DNA of 41,475 bases from assembly GCA_002937655.1 (NCBI GenBank), contig PTKH01000012.1, forward strand, positions 1-41,475, in the 5' to 3' direction. Shown here in pieces: positions 9,871-17,952 of the stretch. Numbering within the stretch: the stretch's first letter is position 1; every line of letters starts with the position of its first letter. Below the pieces are notes generated by a model, which saw nothing but the letters and a program-made list of their open reading frames with translations, had not been told where the DNA came from and made no database searches. The stretch is from Alphaproteobacteria bacterium MarineAlpha9_Bin3. GTDB lineage: Bacteria; Pseudomonadota; Alphaproteobacteria; TMED109. The translations under genes and the position numbers were made by a program.

Positions 9871-11418
9871 TTATTTTCTCAGTTCAGTTTTCAAAATTTT
9901 TCCAGTAGCATTTAACGGAAGATTATCATAAAATTCTATTATTCTAGGATATTTATAGGCTGCAATATTAGATTTTGCAAAAGTTATAATATCTTTTTCC
10001 GAACAATCAGAACCATCTTTTAGAACTATACATGCCTTAATTTCTTCGCCCCATTCATCATGAGGCACACCTATCACAGCAACTAATGATACATCATCAT
10101 GTTTAATTAATACCTCTTCTAACTCTCTAGGGTATACATTATAACCTCCCCTAATAATCATATCTTTAACTCTATCTACAATATAAAGATATCCGTCTTC
10201 ATCGTAATACCCAATATCACCTGTGTGAAACCATCCTCTTCTTAAAGCATTTTTTGTTCCTTCAATATTATTATAATAACCTTTCATTACAGCATGACCT
10301 CTTACAACTATCTCTCCAGTTTCCGTTGTCTTTACTTCTTGATCATTTTCATCAAATATCTTTATTTCTATTCCCCATACTGGTTGACCAACAGAGCCAG
10401 GCTTCCTCACTCTACCTAAATGATTAAATGTAATACCAGGGGAAGTTTCAGAAAGACCGTAACCCTCAAGAATTGGAACTTTAAAACGTTCTTCAAAATT
10501 TTTTAAAACTTCTAAAGGTAAAGAAGAACCTCCTGCGGAACATACCCTTAAATTGTTAGAAATGATGTCAACATTTACTTTTGACTCATCTAAGCTATTT
10601 AGCAAAGCCCAATACATAGTTGGTACTCCTCCAAAAACAGTGGCCTTGTAAGACTCCATTGCTTTTAATACTTCAACTGGATCAAAACGAGGTAATACTA
10701 TTAAACTTGCGCCGCTTAAAATTGAACTAAGCATCATAACAACTTGACCATAAACATGAAACAAAGGTAACGACATTATAACTTTATCTGACTTTGTTAA
10801 TTGCGCCAAATCTTTACCTATAAAAGAATTTAAAAGTACATTAGAATGAGTAAGTTCAGCACCCTTTGGTTTACCTGTAGTTCCAGAAGTATATAAAATT
10901 ATAGCAGTATCTTCAGAAGAACATTGAATAGTATCAAAATATTCTTCACTATTTTCAATTAGTGAAGAAAATTCGTATACATTTTCATTATTAATTTTGA
11001 ATTTATCTGAGGATTTGATTACCCACATTTTTTTACAAGATTCTGATTTTTTTACCGCTTCTAATACCTCTTTTGCAATTTCTAATTCAGGTGTACCTTC
11101 AAAACAAATAATACCCTTTGCTTCTGAATTAATTAGAATGAACTCAATTTCACTATTTTTTAATAAAACATTAAAAGGTAAAACAATACATCCAGCTTTT
11201 AAAATAGCAAAATATGAGAAAATAAATTGTGGAATATTTGGACAACATAAAGCCACTTTATCTCCACTTTTAATTCCTGCTTTTATAAGGCCATTAGCTA
11301 TTTTATTAGCCATAATATCAACATCCTTATAAGAGAATGTTTTATCTGCAAAATAAATGGCAGGATCTAAAGGATTAGTTTTTGCACTATATTCCAAAGT
11401 AGCTGAAAGATTTAACAT
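9871..11418 (-). CDS. Acyl-CoA synthetase (AMP-forming), FadD-like
   Basis: A 515-residue adenylate-forming ligase that activates a carboxylic acid, probably a fatty acid, with ATP and CoA. The P-loop-like motif ILYTSGTTGKPKG, the motif EGYGLSETSP, the GWFHTGDIGYYDEDGYL segment, the hinge DRVKDMIIRGGYNVYP and the C-terminal catalytic Lys (LPLNATGKILK) are all present. The sequence is short for FadD proper and resembles medium/long-chain or unspecific acyl ligases. GGAG upstream of the ATG supports the start. Transcribed in front of ispH with a 12-base gap. It could supply acyl-CoA to the dehydrogenase encoded at 26936-28135, but they are far apart. Confidence 0.9.
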   Translation of the reverse strand: MLNLSATLEYSAKTNPLDPAIYFADKTFSYKDVDIMANKIANGLIKAGIKSGDKVALCCPNIPQFIFSYFAILKAGCIVLPFNVLLKNSEIEFILINSEAKGIICFEGTPELEIAKEVLEAVKKSESCKKMWVIKSSDKFKINNENVYEFSSLIENSEEYFDTIQCSSEDTAIILYTSGTTGKPKGAELTHSNVLLNSFIGKDLAQLTKSDKVIMSLPLFHVYGQVVMMLSSILSGASLIVLPRFDPVEVLKAMESYKATVFGGVPTMYWALLNSLDESKVNVDIISNNLRVCSAGGSSLPLEVLKNFEERFKVPILEGYGLSETSPGITFNHLGRVRKPGSVGQPVWGIEIKIFDENDQEVKTTETGEIVVRGHAVMKGYYNNIEGTKNALRRGWFHTGDIGYYDEDGYLYIVDRVKDMIIRGGYNVYPRELEEVLIKHDDVSLVAVIGVPHDEWGEEIKACIVLKDGSDCSEKDIITFAKSNIAAYKYPRIIEFYDNLPLNATGKILKTELRK

Positions 11419-11501
11419 TATTTACTCCAAAAACTGTACATAAAAATAGTTTAAATATAATATGAGTATAATATATTAAGTCTAGTAAAACTATTCAATT
11501 T

Positions 11502-11507
11502 AGGGGG
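11502..11507 (+). promoter_or_regulatory. Ribosome binding site fixing a TTG start
   Basis: AGGGGG lies eight bases before the TTG at 11516 and no in-frame ATG lies near, so it decides the start of the cytochrome gene. The same TTTAGGGGGT string precedes the ATG at 40833. Confidence 0.7.
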
Positions 11508-11515
11508 TACATAAA

Positions 11516-11980
11516 TTGATAAAAATTTTTTTTAGCTTTATGCTATTACTTTCTACTTCTATTAATACACTAGCTTATGCAGAAAGTACTGAGGATGTAA
11601 TTAAGTATCGTAAAGATATAATGAAATCACTAGGTAATCATATATCAGTTATTGCCGCAAATTTAAAAGGTAAGGTTTCCATTAATGAAGATATTCTTAC
11701 GCATTCTAAATCTATATTTTTAACATTCTCTTCTTTCAATATTACTAAAACATTTCCAGAAAATTCTGGTCCAAGTAATTCACCTAATACAAAATCTCTT
11801 GATAATATTTGGTATGAAAAAGAAATTTTTAGTGATGCTATGAAAAATTCTATAGAAAAAGCCCAAAATTTAGTTTTAGCAGCTGAGTCAAATAATAAAG
11901 AAAATATAGCTAAAAGTTTAGGTGCTTTGGGAAAAACTTGTGGCTCTTGTCATAAAAAATTTAGAAAAAAGAAAAATTAA
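11516..11980 (+). CDS. Class II cytochrome c (cytochrome c'-like)
   Basis: A 154-residue secreted protein. Residues 1-20 form a signal peptide ending LAYA. The mature part starts EDVIKYRKDIMKSLGNHIS, a typical first helix of cytochrome c' and c-556 four-helix bundles, and the haem motif CGSCHKKF is only a few residues from the C-terminus, as this class requires. Members bind NO or transfer electrons in the periplasm. The start is TTG with a strong ribosome binding site. The reading frame of the dihaem cytochrome begins inside or at the very end of this gene, so the two are coupled and may act together in electron transfer (inference). Confidence 0.88.
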   Translation: MIKIFFSFMLLLSTSINTLAYAESTEDVIKYRKDIMKSLGNHISVIAANLKGKVSINEDILTHSKSIFLTFSSFNITKTFPENSGPSNSPNTKSLDNIWYEKEIFSDAMKNSIEKAQNLVLAAESNNKENIAKSLGALGKTCGSCHKKFRKKKN

Positions 11981-12815
11981 AAAATTTATAATACTTTACT
12001 TTATTCTTTCATTATTTTTCTTTAACGATGCTGTTAGTAACGAGAGTGGGAAAGTTCTATCTTTTGTCGCAGGTTGCTATGGATGTCATACAAGCAATCC
12101 CAATCAACCTTTCGGCGGAGGTTATGAAGTAAAGACAAAATATGGAACTTTCATTTCTCCAAATATAAGTAAAGATGAATTAAATGGGATAGGAAACTGG
12201 GGTAAAGAACAATTTATTAAGGCTATAAAAGAAGGGCTTAGTCCTAAAAATAAGCCATATTACCCTGTATTCCCATATAATTGGTATACCAAAATGAAAG
12301 AGAGTGATATTTTAGAAATTTATGATTATATATTCAGCTTACCTGCCGTAAAAAAAAATAATGCTAATCATGACTTAATATTTCCATATAATATAAGAGA
12401 GTCATTATGGTTCTGGAGGCTTGCAAATAAAATAATTACAAATAAAAATAATATCGAATATAATTCAAAATATAATAGTAGAGGAGAATATCTAGTAAAC
12501 TCTGTAGGGCACTGTGGTGCCTGTCATGCACCTTTAACGTTCCTCTCAATTATTAAAGATTACAAAAACCTAGGTGGAAGGAAAGAAACATCAAAATTTT
12601 CAAATGATAGTATTCCTAATATTTCTAATGATATTAATGAAGGTATTGGTTTATGGACAGAATCTGATATCGTATTTTTTCTTCAAACTGGAATAAAACC
12701 AAATGGAGATTTTGTTGAAGAAGATATGGCACTAATTATTGATCATGGCACTAAATATTTAAAGCAAGATGAACTTCAAGATATAGCAAGATATTTATTA
12801 AAAATAAAAAAATAA
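11940..12815 (+). CDS. Dihaem cytochrome c, alcohol/gluconate dehydrogenase subunit-like
   Basis: A periplasmic protein with two c-type haem sites, CYGCH and CGACH, about 147 residues apart. The surroundings (FGGGYEVKTKYGT, SPNISKDELNGIGNW, YPVFPYNWYTKM, then a second GIGLWTESD block) match cytochrome subunits of membrane alcohol and gluconate dehydrogenases, although no dehydrogenase gene is near. The start is uncertain. GTG 11940 has GGGA in front but overlaps the upstream gene by 41 bases; GTG 11922 is longer still; ATT 11976 would overlap its TAA by a few bases and give a clean signal peptide (MKKFIILYFILSLFFF). The protein is probably exported either way. Ends nine bases before the facing sixA. 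Confidence 0.85.
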   Translation: MALVIKNLEKRKIKKFIILYFILSLFFFNDAVSNESGKVLSFVAGCYGCHTSNPNQPFGGGYEVKTKYGTFISPNISKDELNGIGNWGKEQFIKAIKEGLSPKNKPYYPVFPYNWYTKMKESDILEIYDYIFSLPAVKKNNANHDLIFPYNIRESLWFWRLANKIITNKNNIEYNSKYNSRGEYLVNSVGHCGACHAPLTFLSIIKDYKNLGGRKETSKFSNDSIPNISNDINEGIGLWTESDIVFFLQTGIKPNGDFVEEDMALIIDHGTKYLKQDELQDIARYLLKIKK

Positions 12816-12824
12816 CTTATAAAA

Positions 12825-13337
12825 CTAAATTTCTTTAGAATTAAAATAGTCTGCTAAAATTCCAACCCTAGGTGCTATTTGATCCCATCGTTTTATATTT
12901 AGCAAAATAAGTATAGCGTTAGATGTAGAAAAACTTGCATTAAGCACCTTATCGTAACCTTCTGCATAACTACTTACTAATGTAAAAGCTAATTCCTGTA
13001 ATCCTGGCTGATGTCCAACTATTCCAACAACTGTTAATTTGTCATCTAGAAATGAAATATAATCCATTAATACTTCTTCAGATGCAGCATACAACTTTTT
13101 ATCAATACTTTTACTAACTGTCCCAGAGAAGCCCTGTAATATTATATCTGAAGTTTGAATAGTCCTAATTGATGAAGAGTAAAATAATGCTTCTATATTT
13201 GGTTTTTTACCTTTTAACCAAATACTTAATGTATTAGCTTTATTTTTTCCTTTATTTGTTAATTTTCTATCATGATCTTCAACATCATGGGATGCAGCTT
13301 CTGCTTTAGCATGACGAATAATATATAAATATTTCAT
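12825..13337 (-). CDS. sixA: SixA-like phosphohistidine phosphatase
   Basis: A 170-residue histidine-phosphatase-superfamily protein. The catalytic motif is RHAKAE (residues 8-13), the second Arg is in SSSIRTIQTSD and the second catalytic His in VGIVGHQPGLQEL. The short length and RHAKA form are typical of SixA, which removes phosphate from phosphohistidine in His-phosphotransfer domains, though small bacterial members often have other substrates. It is the last gene of the minus-strand cluster, three bases after the cystathionine lyase gene, so it is very likely on the sox/transsulfuration transcript. A role linked to sulfur metabolism is not evident. Confidence 0.85.
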   Translation of the reverse strand: MKYLYIIRHAKAEAASHDVEDHDRKLTNKGKNKANTLSIWLKGKKPNIEALFYSSSIRTIQTSDIILQGFSGTVSKSIDKKLYAASEEVLMDYISFLDDKLTVVGIVGHQPGLQELAFTLVSSYAEGYDKVLNASFSTSNAILILLNIKRWDQIAPRVGILADYFNSKEI

Positions 13338-13340
13338 ATA

Positions 13341-14516
13341 TTACAAATCCTGAACAGCTGTTATAGCTCTCTCTAAATCATCAATTAAATCATCAATATC
13401 CTCTACTCCTACTGACAATCTAATCAAACCATCCTCAATTCCTAACTCTTTTCTAATACTTTTAGGTACTGCAGCATGAGTCATTATTGCAGGGTGCTCT
13501 ATCAGGCTTTCGACTCCACCCAATGATTCTGCCAATTGAAAAATCTGACATGTCTCTAAAAAACGTTTAGCTTTATTTAATCCTCCAGACAAAATACAAG
13601 TCACTATTCCACCAAAACCATTCATCTGATCTTTAGCAACATTGTATCCATCATGATCAACTAATCCTGGATAATAAACTTTATCAATAACATTTTTCTT
13701 AGATAAATACTCAGCAATTTGAAGTGCATTACTACAATGTCTTTCCATTCTTAAAGATAGAGTCTTCAATCCCCTTAAAGCAAAAAAAGCATCAAATGGA
13801 CCTTGCACTGCTCCTACTGAATTTTGTAAATAGGCAATTTGTTCCGCCTGTTCTTTTTGGGAACAAACTACAATTCCTCCAACCATGTCCGAATGACCAT
13901 TTAAAAACTTAGTAGCTGAATGTACTACAATATCAAACCCGTGCTCAATAGGTCTTTGAATATAGGGACTACAAAAAGTATTATCAGCAACAGTAATAAT
14001 ATTATGTTTTTTAGCTATCTTAGCTACATGTTGCAGATCTACAATTTTTAACATTGGATTAGTTGGTGTTTCTATCCATATCATTTTAGTATTTTTAGTT
14101 ATTAATTTTTCTAAGTTTAAATTATTAGATAAATCACCAAAATTAAATTTTAAGTTTGAAGTTCTTTTTCTAACATTCTCAAATAATCTTCTAGAACCTC
14201 CATACAAATCGTCCATAGCTAAAATTTCATCACCAGAATCAAGCAAAGATAAAACGGTATCTGCTGCCGCTAATCCAGAAGCAAAAGCAAAAGCACTAAC
14301 TCCACCTTCAAGATCAGCCATGCACATTTCATAAGCTTTGCGTGTTGGGTTTCCTGTTCTGGCATATTCATATCCTTTATGAACGCCTGGACTATCCTGA
14401 ACAAAAGTAGATGAAGCATAAATCGGAGTCATTATTGCTCCTGTGCTAGGGTCAGGTGATTGCCCCGCATGAATAGTCCTTGTTGCAAATTTTGATTTTG
14501 GAAGATTAGAAACCAT
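13341..14516 (-). CDS. Cystathionine gamma-lyase / gamma-synthase type PLP enzyme
   Basis: A 391-residue cytoplasmic PLP enzyme of the Cys/Met metabolism family. Seen: YEYARTGNPTRKAYE, AFASGLAAADTVL, YGGSRRLFENV, WIETPTNPMLKIVD, and the PLP lysine in HSATKFLNGHSD. The family cannot be split safely by eye into gamma-synthase, gamma-lyase and beta-lyase, but the gene sits 25 bases after a CBS-like gene, which favours gamma-lyase: cystathionine to cysteine, ammonia and 2-oxobutyrate, with H2S as a side product. A ribosome binding site (AAAGGG) precedes the ATG. Part of the soxXYZA-CBS-CGL-sixA cluster. Confidence 0.88.
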   Translation of the reverse strand: MVSNLPKSKFATRTIHAGQSPDPSTGAIMTPIYASSTFVQDSPGVHKGYEYARTGNPTRKAYEMCMADLEGGVSAFAFASGLAAADTVLSLLDSGDEILAMDDLYGGSRRLFENVRKRTSNLKFNFGDLSNNLNLEKLITKNTKMIWIETPTNPMLKIVDLQHVAKIAKKHNIITVADNTFCSPYIQRPIEHGFDIVVHSATKFLNGHSDMVGGIVVCSQKEQAEQIAYLQNSVGAVQGPFDAFFALRGLKTLSLRMERHCSNALQIAEYLSKKNVIDKVYYPGLVDHDGYNVAKDQMNGFGGIVTCILSGGLNKAKRFLETCQIFQLAESLGGVESLIEHPAIMTHAAVPKSIRKELGIEDGLIRLSVGVEDIDDLIDDLERAITAVQDL

Positions 14517-14541
14517 TTAATTATCCCTTTAACAATTTTAA

Positions 14542-15519
14542 CTAATTATATTTATTTTCAATTAACCATTTTTTATCATATATCTTTAAATATTTATTAC
14601 CAGTATCACAGACTAATGTAACAACATTTTTTTCTTCCGTTTGTTCTCTACAGTATTTTATTGCGGCTGCAATTAATGTACCACTTGAGCTACCAGATAA
14701 AACGCCTTCTTTTTTCAATACCATATTACAAGTATCTAAAGCCTCTTTATCAGATATAGCATATGCATGAGTAATTATAGGAAAATCAAGTAATGGGGGA
14801 ATATAATCTTCGCCTATTCCCTCAACCAACCAACTTCCAACGCTATCAGGTATAACTCCTGTTTTAAATTTTGGCTCTAAAATAGAACCTAATGGATCTG
14901 CTAAAATTATATCGCAATTCTTATTTACTTCTTTCAACGCTTTTCCTACACCTGTAATAGTTCCGCCTGTACCTACCCCTGCGCAAAATGCATCAACTTT
15001 ATTAGATAGTTGGTCTAAAATTTCTGGACCAGTCCATTCATAATGCGCTTTTAAATTAGCATTATTTCCAAATTGATTAATATATAAAGAACCATTATTT
15101 TTGTTCGCTATTGTTTGCGCCAAGTCTGCATAATATTCAGGATGCCCCTTTTCCACATCTGATCTAGTAATAACTACTTCTGCGCCTAGTGCTTCTAAAT
15201 GAATAATTTTTTCTTTTGCCATTTTATCTGGAACAACTATTAAGCATTTATAACCTCGAAGTTGCGCTATTAAAGCTAATCCTATTCCCGTATTACCTGC
15301 TGTAGCCTCTATAATTAAACCACCTTTTTTTAAATCTCCATTCTTTTCCGCTGAATCTATCATAAATTTTGCTGGACGGTCCTTGATTGATCCACCTGGA
15401 TTCTGAGATTCTAGCTTTAAAAATAGTTTACATGTACCAGTATCTATGTTCATTACTTCAAGTAATGGAGTATTACCTATTAAGTCTATAACTGAATTAG
15501 TTGTTAATTGTTTTTCCAT
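14542..15519 (-). CDS. Cystathionine beta-synthase-like / cysteine synthase PLP enzyme
   Basis: A 325-residue fold-type II PLP enzyme. The PLP lysine is in NPGGSIKDRPA, the substrate loop is EATAGNTGIGLAL, the phosphate loop is GVGTGGTITGVGK. The segments EGIGEDYIPPLLD and VTLVCDTGNKYLKIYDKKWL near the C-terminus resemble cystathionine beta-synthases more than CysK, and there is no CBS regulatory domain pair. Together with the following lyase gene it would make the reverse transsulfuration pathway (homocysteine + serine to cystathionine to cysteine). O-acetylserine sulfhydrylase activity is the alternative. It follows soxA by 27 bases with its own ribosome binding site, so it reads as part of the sox operon. 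Confidence 0.88.
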   Translation of the reverse strand: MEKQLTTNSVIDLIGNTPLLEVMNIDTGTCKLFLKLESQNPGGSIKDRPAKFMIDSAEKNGDLKKGGLIIEATAGNTGIGLALIAQLRGYKCLIVVPDKMAKEKIIHLEALGAEVVITRSDVEKGHPEYYADLAQTIANKNNGSLYINQFGNNANLKAHYEWTGPEILDQLSNKVDAFCAGVGTGGTITGVGKALKEVNKNCDIILADPLGSILEPKFKTGVIPDSVGSWLVEGIGEDYIPPLLDFPIITHAYAISDKEALDTCNMVLKKEGVLSGSSSGTLIAAAIKYCREQTEEKNVVTLVCDTGNKYLKIYDKKWLIENKYN

Positions 15520-15546
15520 ATTAATTCCTATCTATTTTAATCTTTT

Positions 15547-16350
15547 TTATCTTCTAACTGATGGGCTTTCTAGAGGAAGGCCATTTCCTCTCCAAGCTAT
15601 ATATAGTTGTAATGCATTATAATCAGCATGCCCAATTTCTAGAGGTTCTGCTCTTGCTTGATTATTGCAGAATTGAAACCTTCTATGGACAGAAGCAATA
15701 TTCTCCCATCTCATTAAATAAGAAGGAAACCCATTTATATGCCCTTGACTAATTCTTTCAGCTCTTAAATAATTTCCAGCTAGATTATCATGGCATTGAT
15801 TACAAGCCAAATTCATTTGTCCTATTCTTTCAAAATATAACTGCTTTCCTCTTATGAAAAATTCTTCAGCCTCTCCTTTAATACTAACATTCATAGGCAA
15901 ATCTTTAGATAAATATGTTATAAAACTAGATAAAGATAGTATATTATCACTCTCTAGTGGACCTGTTTTTAAATTCATATTGTTTTCTAAGCATATATTT
16001 ATTTTTTGCTCTAAGTTTATTAATTTATTTTGATAAATTACAGGATATGAAACAGCTATCCCTTTTAAAGAATTATTATTTTCATTATGACAGTTTGCAC
16101 ATGAATAATTATTTTTACCCATTTTTTTATTAAATAATTCACTACCTCTCTCAACCCAAATCATTCCAGGGTTATCAAATTCATCTTTTTCAATAGCTCG
16201 AGTTTCATCTTTAGAATAATATCTACCTGATTTTAACTCATCTTTTGCATAAGGTTTTTTATAGGTATCAAAATCAGATAATTCCTGTGCAAACAAGTTA
16301 AAAGCAAAGACCAACATAAAAACCAATGCGCTTTTCATTATAAAAAACAT
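15547..16350 (-). CDS. soxA: SoxA, dihaem cytochrome of thiosulfate oxidation
   Basis: A 267-residue periplasmic subunit that with SoxX joins thiosulfate to the SoxY cysteine. Two haem motifs, CANCH (about 84-88) and CNQCH (about 183-187), show the dihaem form. Cys120 in INICLENNMN fits the axial ligand of the first haem, and Cys228 in RRFQFCNNQARAEP is the active-site cysteine normally carrying a persulfide. The C-terminal block YNALQLYIAWRGNGLPLESP is typical. The signal peptide is best from the second Met (position 16338, MKSALVFMLVFAFNLFA); the first ATG abuts the soxZ stop. Third or fourth gene of a soxXYZA operon. Confidence 0.94.
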   Translation of the reverse strand: MFFIMKSALVFMLVFAFNLFAQELSDFDTYKKPYAKDELKSGRYYSKDETRAIEKDEFDNPGMIWVERGSELFNKKMGKNNYSCANCHNENNNSLKGIAVSYPVIYQNKLINLEQKINICLENNMNLKTGPLESDNILSLSSFITYLSKDLPMNVSIKGEAEEFFIRGKQLYFERIGQMNLACNQCHDNLAGNYLRAERISQGHINGFPSYLMRWENIASVHRRFQFCNNQARAEPLEIGHADYNALQLYIAWRGNGLPLESPSVRR

Positions 16351-16761
16351 TTACATGATATCTTTATTAGAATTTATATTATCAATTTTAATAGGCAAAA
16401 TTTCTTTTCCTTCATTATCATAAACTACCAAAACTGCTTTTTTATAAGTTGATTGACCATAATCATCTATCCATTCTACTTCTACTAAACCAGAAGTAAC
16501 TGCTTTCATTTTAAAAGACATAAATGGATTAGCCGATACTCCAGAAAACCACTGACTTCTATATATTTGTTGTCCATTAAAGCGACAAATAACTGCATCT
16601 ATAATTTTTTTTGGATATATAACTCCAGTTTCAGGATCTCTTCTCACTCCAGGCTCCATAACATGTTCAGCCATAGTTTTTATTGTTATAATTTCATCTA
16701 CTACAGCAGTTTTAGGAACCTTAAGACGTCTTCTCCAATTTTTTCTTTCTTCTTCAGCCAT
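16351..16761 (-). CDS. soxZ: SoxZ, sulfur carrier partner of SoxY
   Basis: A 136-residue immunoglobulin-like protein that binds SoxY. Family segments are clear: IIDAVICRFNGQQIYRSQWFSGVSANPFMSF and SGLVEVEWIDDYGQSTYKKA, with MEPGVRRDPETGVIYPKK before them. It is longer than the usual ~105-110 residues: there is an N-terminal charged stretch (MAEEERKNWRRRLKV) and about 20 extra residues at the end. No signal peptide, as normal, since it is exported with SoxY. Its ATG overlaps the soxY stop (TAATG) and its stop touches the soxA start, so the three are translationally coupled. Confidence 0.93.
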   Translation of the reverse strand: MAEEERKNWRRRLKVPKTAVVDEIITIKTMAEHVMEPGVRRDPETGVIYPKKIIDAVICRFNGQQIYRSQWFSGVSANPFMSFKMKAVTSGLVEVEWIDDYGQSTYKKAVLVVYDNEGKEILPIKIDNINSNKDIM

Positions 16762-17285
16762 TAGCTACACGCCCCAATAGTTACGTCAACATAAGACTGC
16801 GTTTCCCCTACTGTTCCATCAGCCATTTCTGCGATGGCAACAATATTTGAACTCGTTCGCATTCTAATTCTAATTGAAACATTTGCTTCCCCAGAATAGG
16901 GAGTAAAGTGAAATTTAGCTATTTCAGGAAAAGGATTATCTAGAACTAATATATGTACAGTTTTAGGAAAATCATCATTTTTCATAGAACAATTTACATA
17001 AAAACTTATAGGTACAGTATTACCATTTTCTGCTATGTCAGGAGCATTTAGACTAATTAAATTTTTTCTTAATTCCCGACCTTTAATAATATTTTTTACA
17101 ATTCTTTTTGCTTCTTCGGGATCTGGTTCTATTCTAAATGTTTGACGATAAGTTTGGAATCTATCCCTAAAAGGTTGACCCGCCTTAAAATCAGCATTAG
17201 CCGCCTTAGAGCAAACAGTAATAATCAAACCTGATAAAAAAGTAATAACACTTCTTCTAGAATATTTTTTACTATTTAGACTCAT
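16761..17285 (-). CDS. soxY: SoxY, thiosulfate-carrying subunit with unusual C-terminus
   Basis: A 174-residue carrier protein whose C-terminal swinging arm holds sulfur intermediates on a cysteine. The N-terminus has a Tat-like signal (SRRSVITFLSGLIITV). The body has the family segments EAKRIVKNIIKGRE and ENGNTVPISFYVNC and the beta-rich core IAKFHFTPYSGEANVSIRIRM (split here for clarity at FHFTPYSG). The protein ends GACS, with Cys173 next to last, instead of the usual GGCGG. The stop codon follows directly (TGT AGC TAA), so the end is as read. TAAGG precedes the ATG. The gene follows soxX by eight bases. Confidence 0.93.
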   Translation of the reverse strand: MSLNSKKYSRRSVITFLSGLIITVCSKAANADFKAGQPFRDRFQTYRQTFRIEPDPEEAKRIVKNIIKGRELRKNLISLNAPDIAENGNTVPISFYVNCSMKNDDFPKTVHILVLDNPFPEIAKFHFTPYSGEANVSIRIRMRTSSNIVAIAEMADGTVGETQSYVDVTIGACS

Positions 17286-17293
17286 ATTTAACC

Positions 17294-17746
17294 TTACATT
17301 TTATCTGTTTTAAGAGTAGATAACCAATTAATTACATCTTCAATTTCTTGAGCTGTTAAAATTGTTTTTTCTCTATAATTTTTATCTACTCGTTTTAAAT
17401 CCCTAACTTTATAAAAAGCTGGCATTACCGAATCTGGGTTTAATACATAAGGGTTTACTAATCTTAGCCTTAATTCTGCAATTGTATAACGATTTCCAAC
17501 ACCTGCCAAACTTGGTCCTATATTTCCTTGAAATATATCGTCAACCATAGGTATTTCATGACACGCTAAACAATTACCTTTTCTTGAAAGAGCTATATCA
17601 CGTCCATTATTTATATTACCAACTTTATCAGTTAATGAGTTTGGTATAGAGAAATTAATAATATCATAAAAAACTATATTTTCGTTAGCATGAACAAAAT
17701 TTATCAAAGCAAATAAATTTATTATGATCAACGTTTTTAAATACAT
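17294..17746 (-). CDS. soxX: SoxX, monohaem cytochrome of thiosulfate oxidation
   Basis: A 150-residue secreted cytochrome c, partner of SoxA. Signal peptide residues 1-20 (ending FVHA). Haem motif CLACH at residues 59-63 and the axial Met108 in SVMPAFY; GNIGPSLAGVGNRYT and the C-terminal LTAQEIEDVINWLSTL are typical of SoxX. First gene of the operon soxX-soxY-soxZ-soxA; the arrangement differs from common clusters in that soxB and soxCD do not follow. The upstream 206-base gap is shared with the divergent CoA-transferase gene and should hold the operon promoter. Confidence 0.93.
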   Translation of the reverse strand: MYLKTLIIINLFALINFVHANENIVFYDIINFSIPNSLTDKVGNINNGRDIALSRKGNCLACHEIPMVDDIFQGNIGPSLAGVGNRYTIAELRLRLVNPYVLNPDSVMPAFYKVRDLKRVDKNYREKTILTAQEIEDVINWLSTLKTDKM

Positions 17747-17952
17747 TTAATTTCTCTAATTAAATTAGTTATATACTATAATATTATATAGAATTTAGTT
17801 TTAATAAGCCAATATATGATTATAAAGATTAAACAATAATATAATAAATACGCTAATATTAAATACCGGTCAGTATAAAAGTAAATTATAATATTAAATT
17901 GTTATAAATCTATTTTAAATTATTATATATTTATAATCATACGGAGAATGAA
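17747..17952 (+). promoter_or_regulatory. Divergent control region of sox operon and CoA-transferase gene
   Basis: A 206-base, nearly pure A+T gap between soxX (minus) and the CaiB-type gene (plus). TATAAT-like strings are too common here to pick promoters. The only G+C-rich spot is ACCGGTCAG at 17865-17873, whose CCGG core could be part of a repressor site, but the flanks are not well matched. CGGAG at 17942-17946 is the ribosome binding site of the plus-strand gene. Confidence 0.4.

Noticed and set aside
17865-17873. ACCGGTCAG as a TetR-type operator upstream of sox
   Set aside because: Only the CCGG centre is symmetric; the flanks AAATA and TCAGT are not complementary enough.
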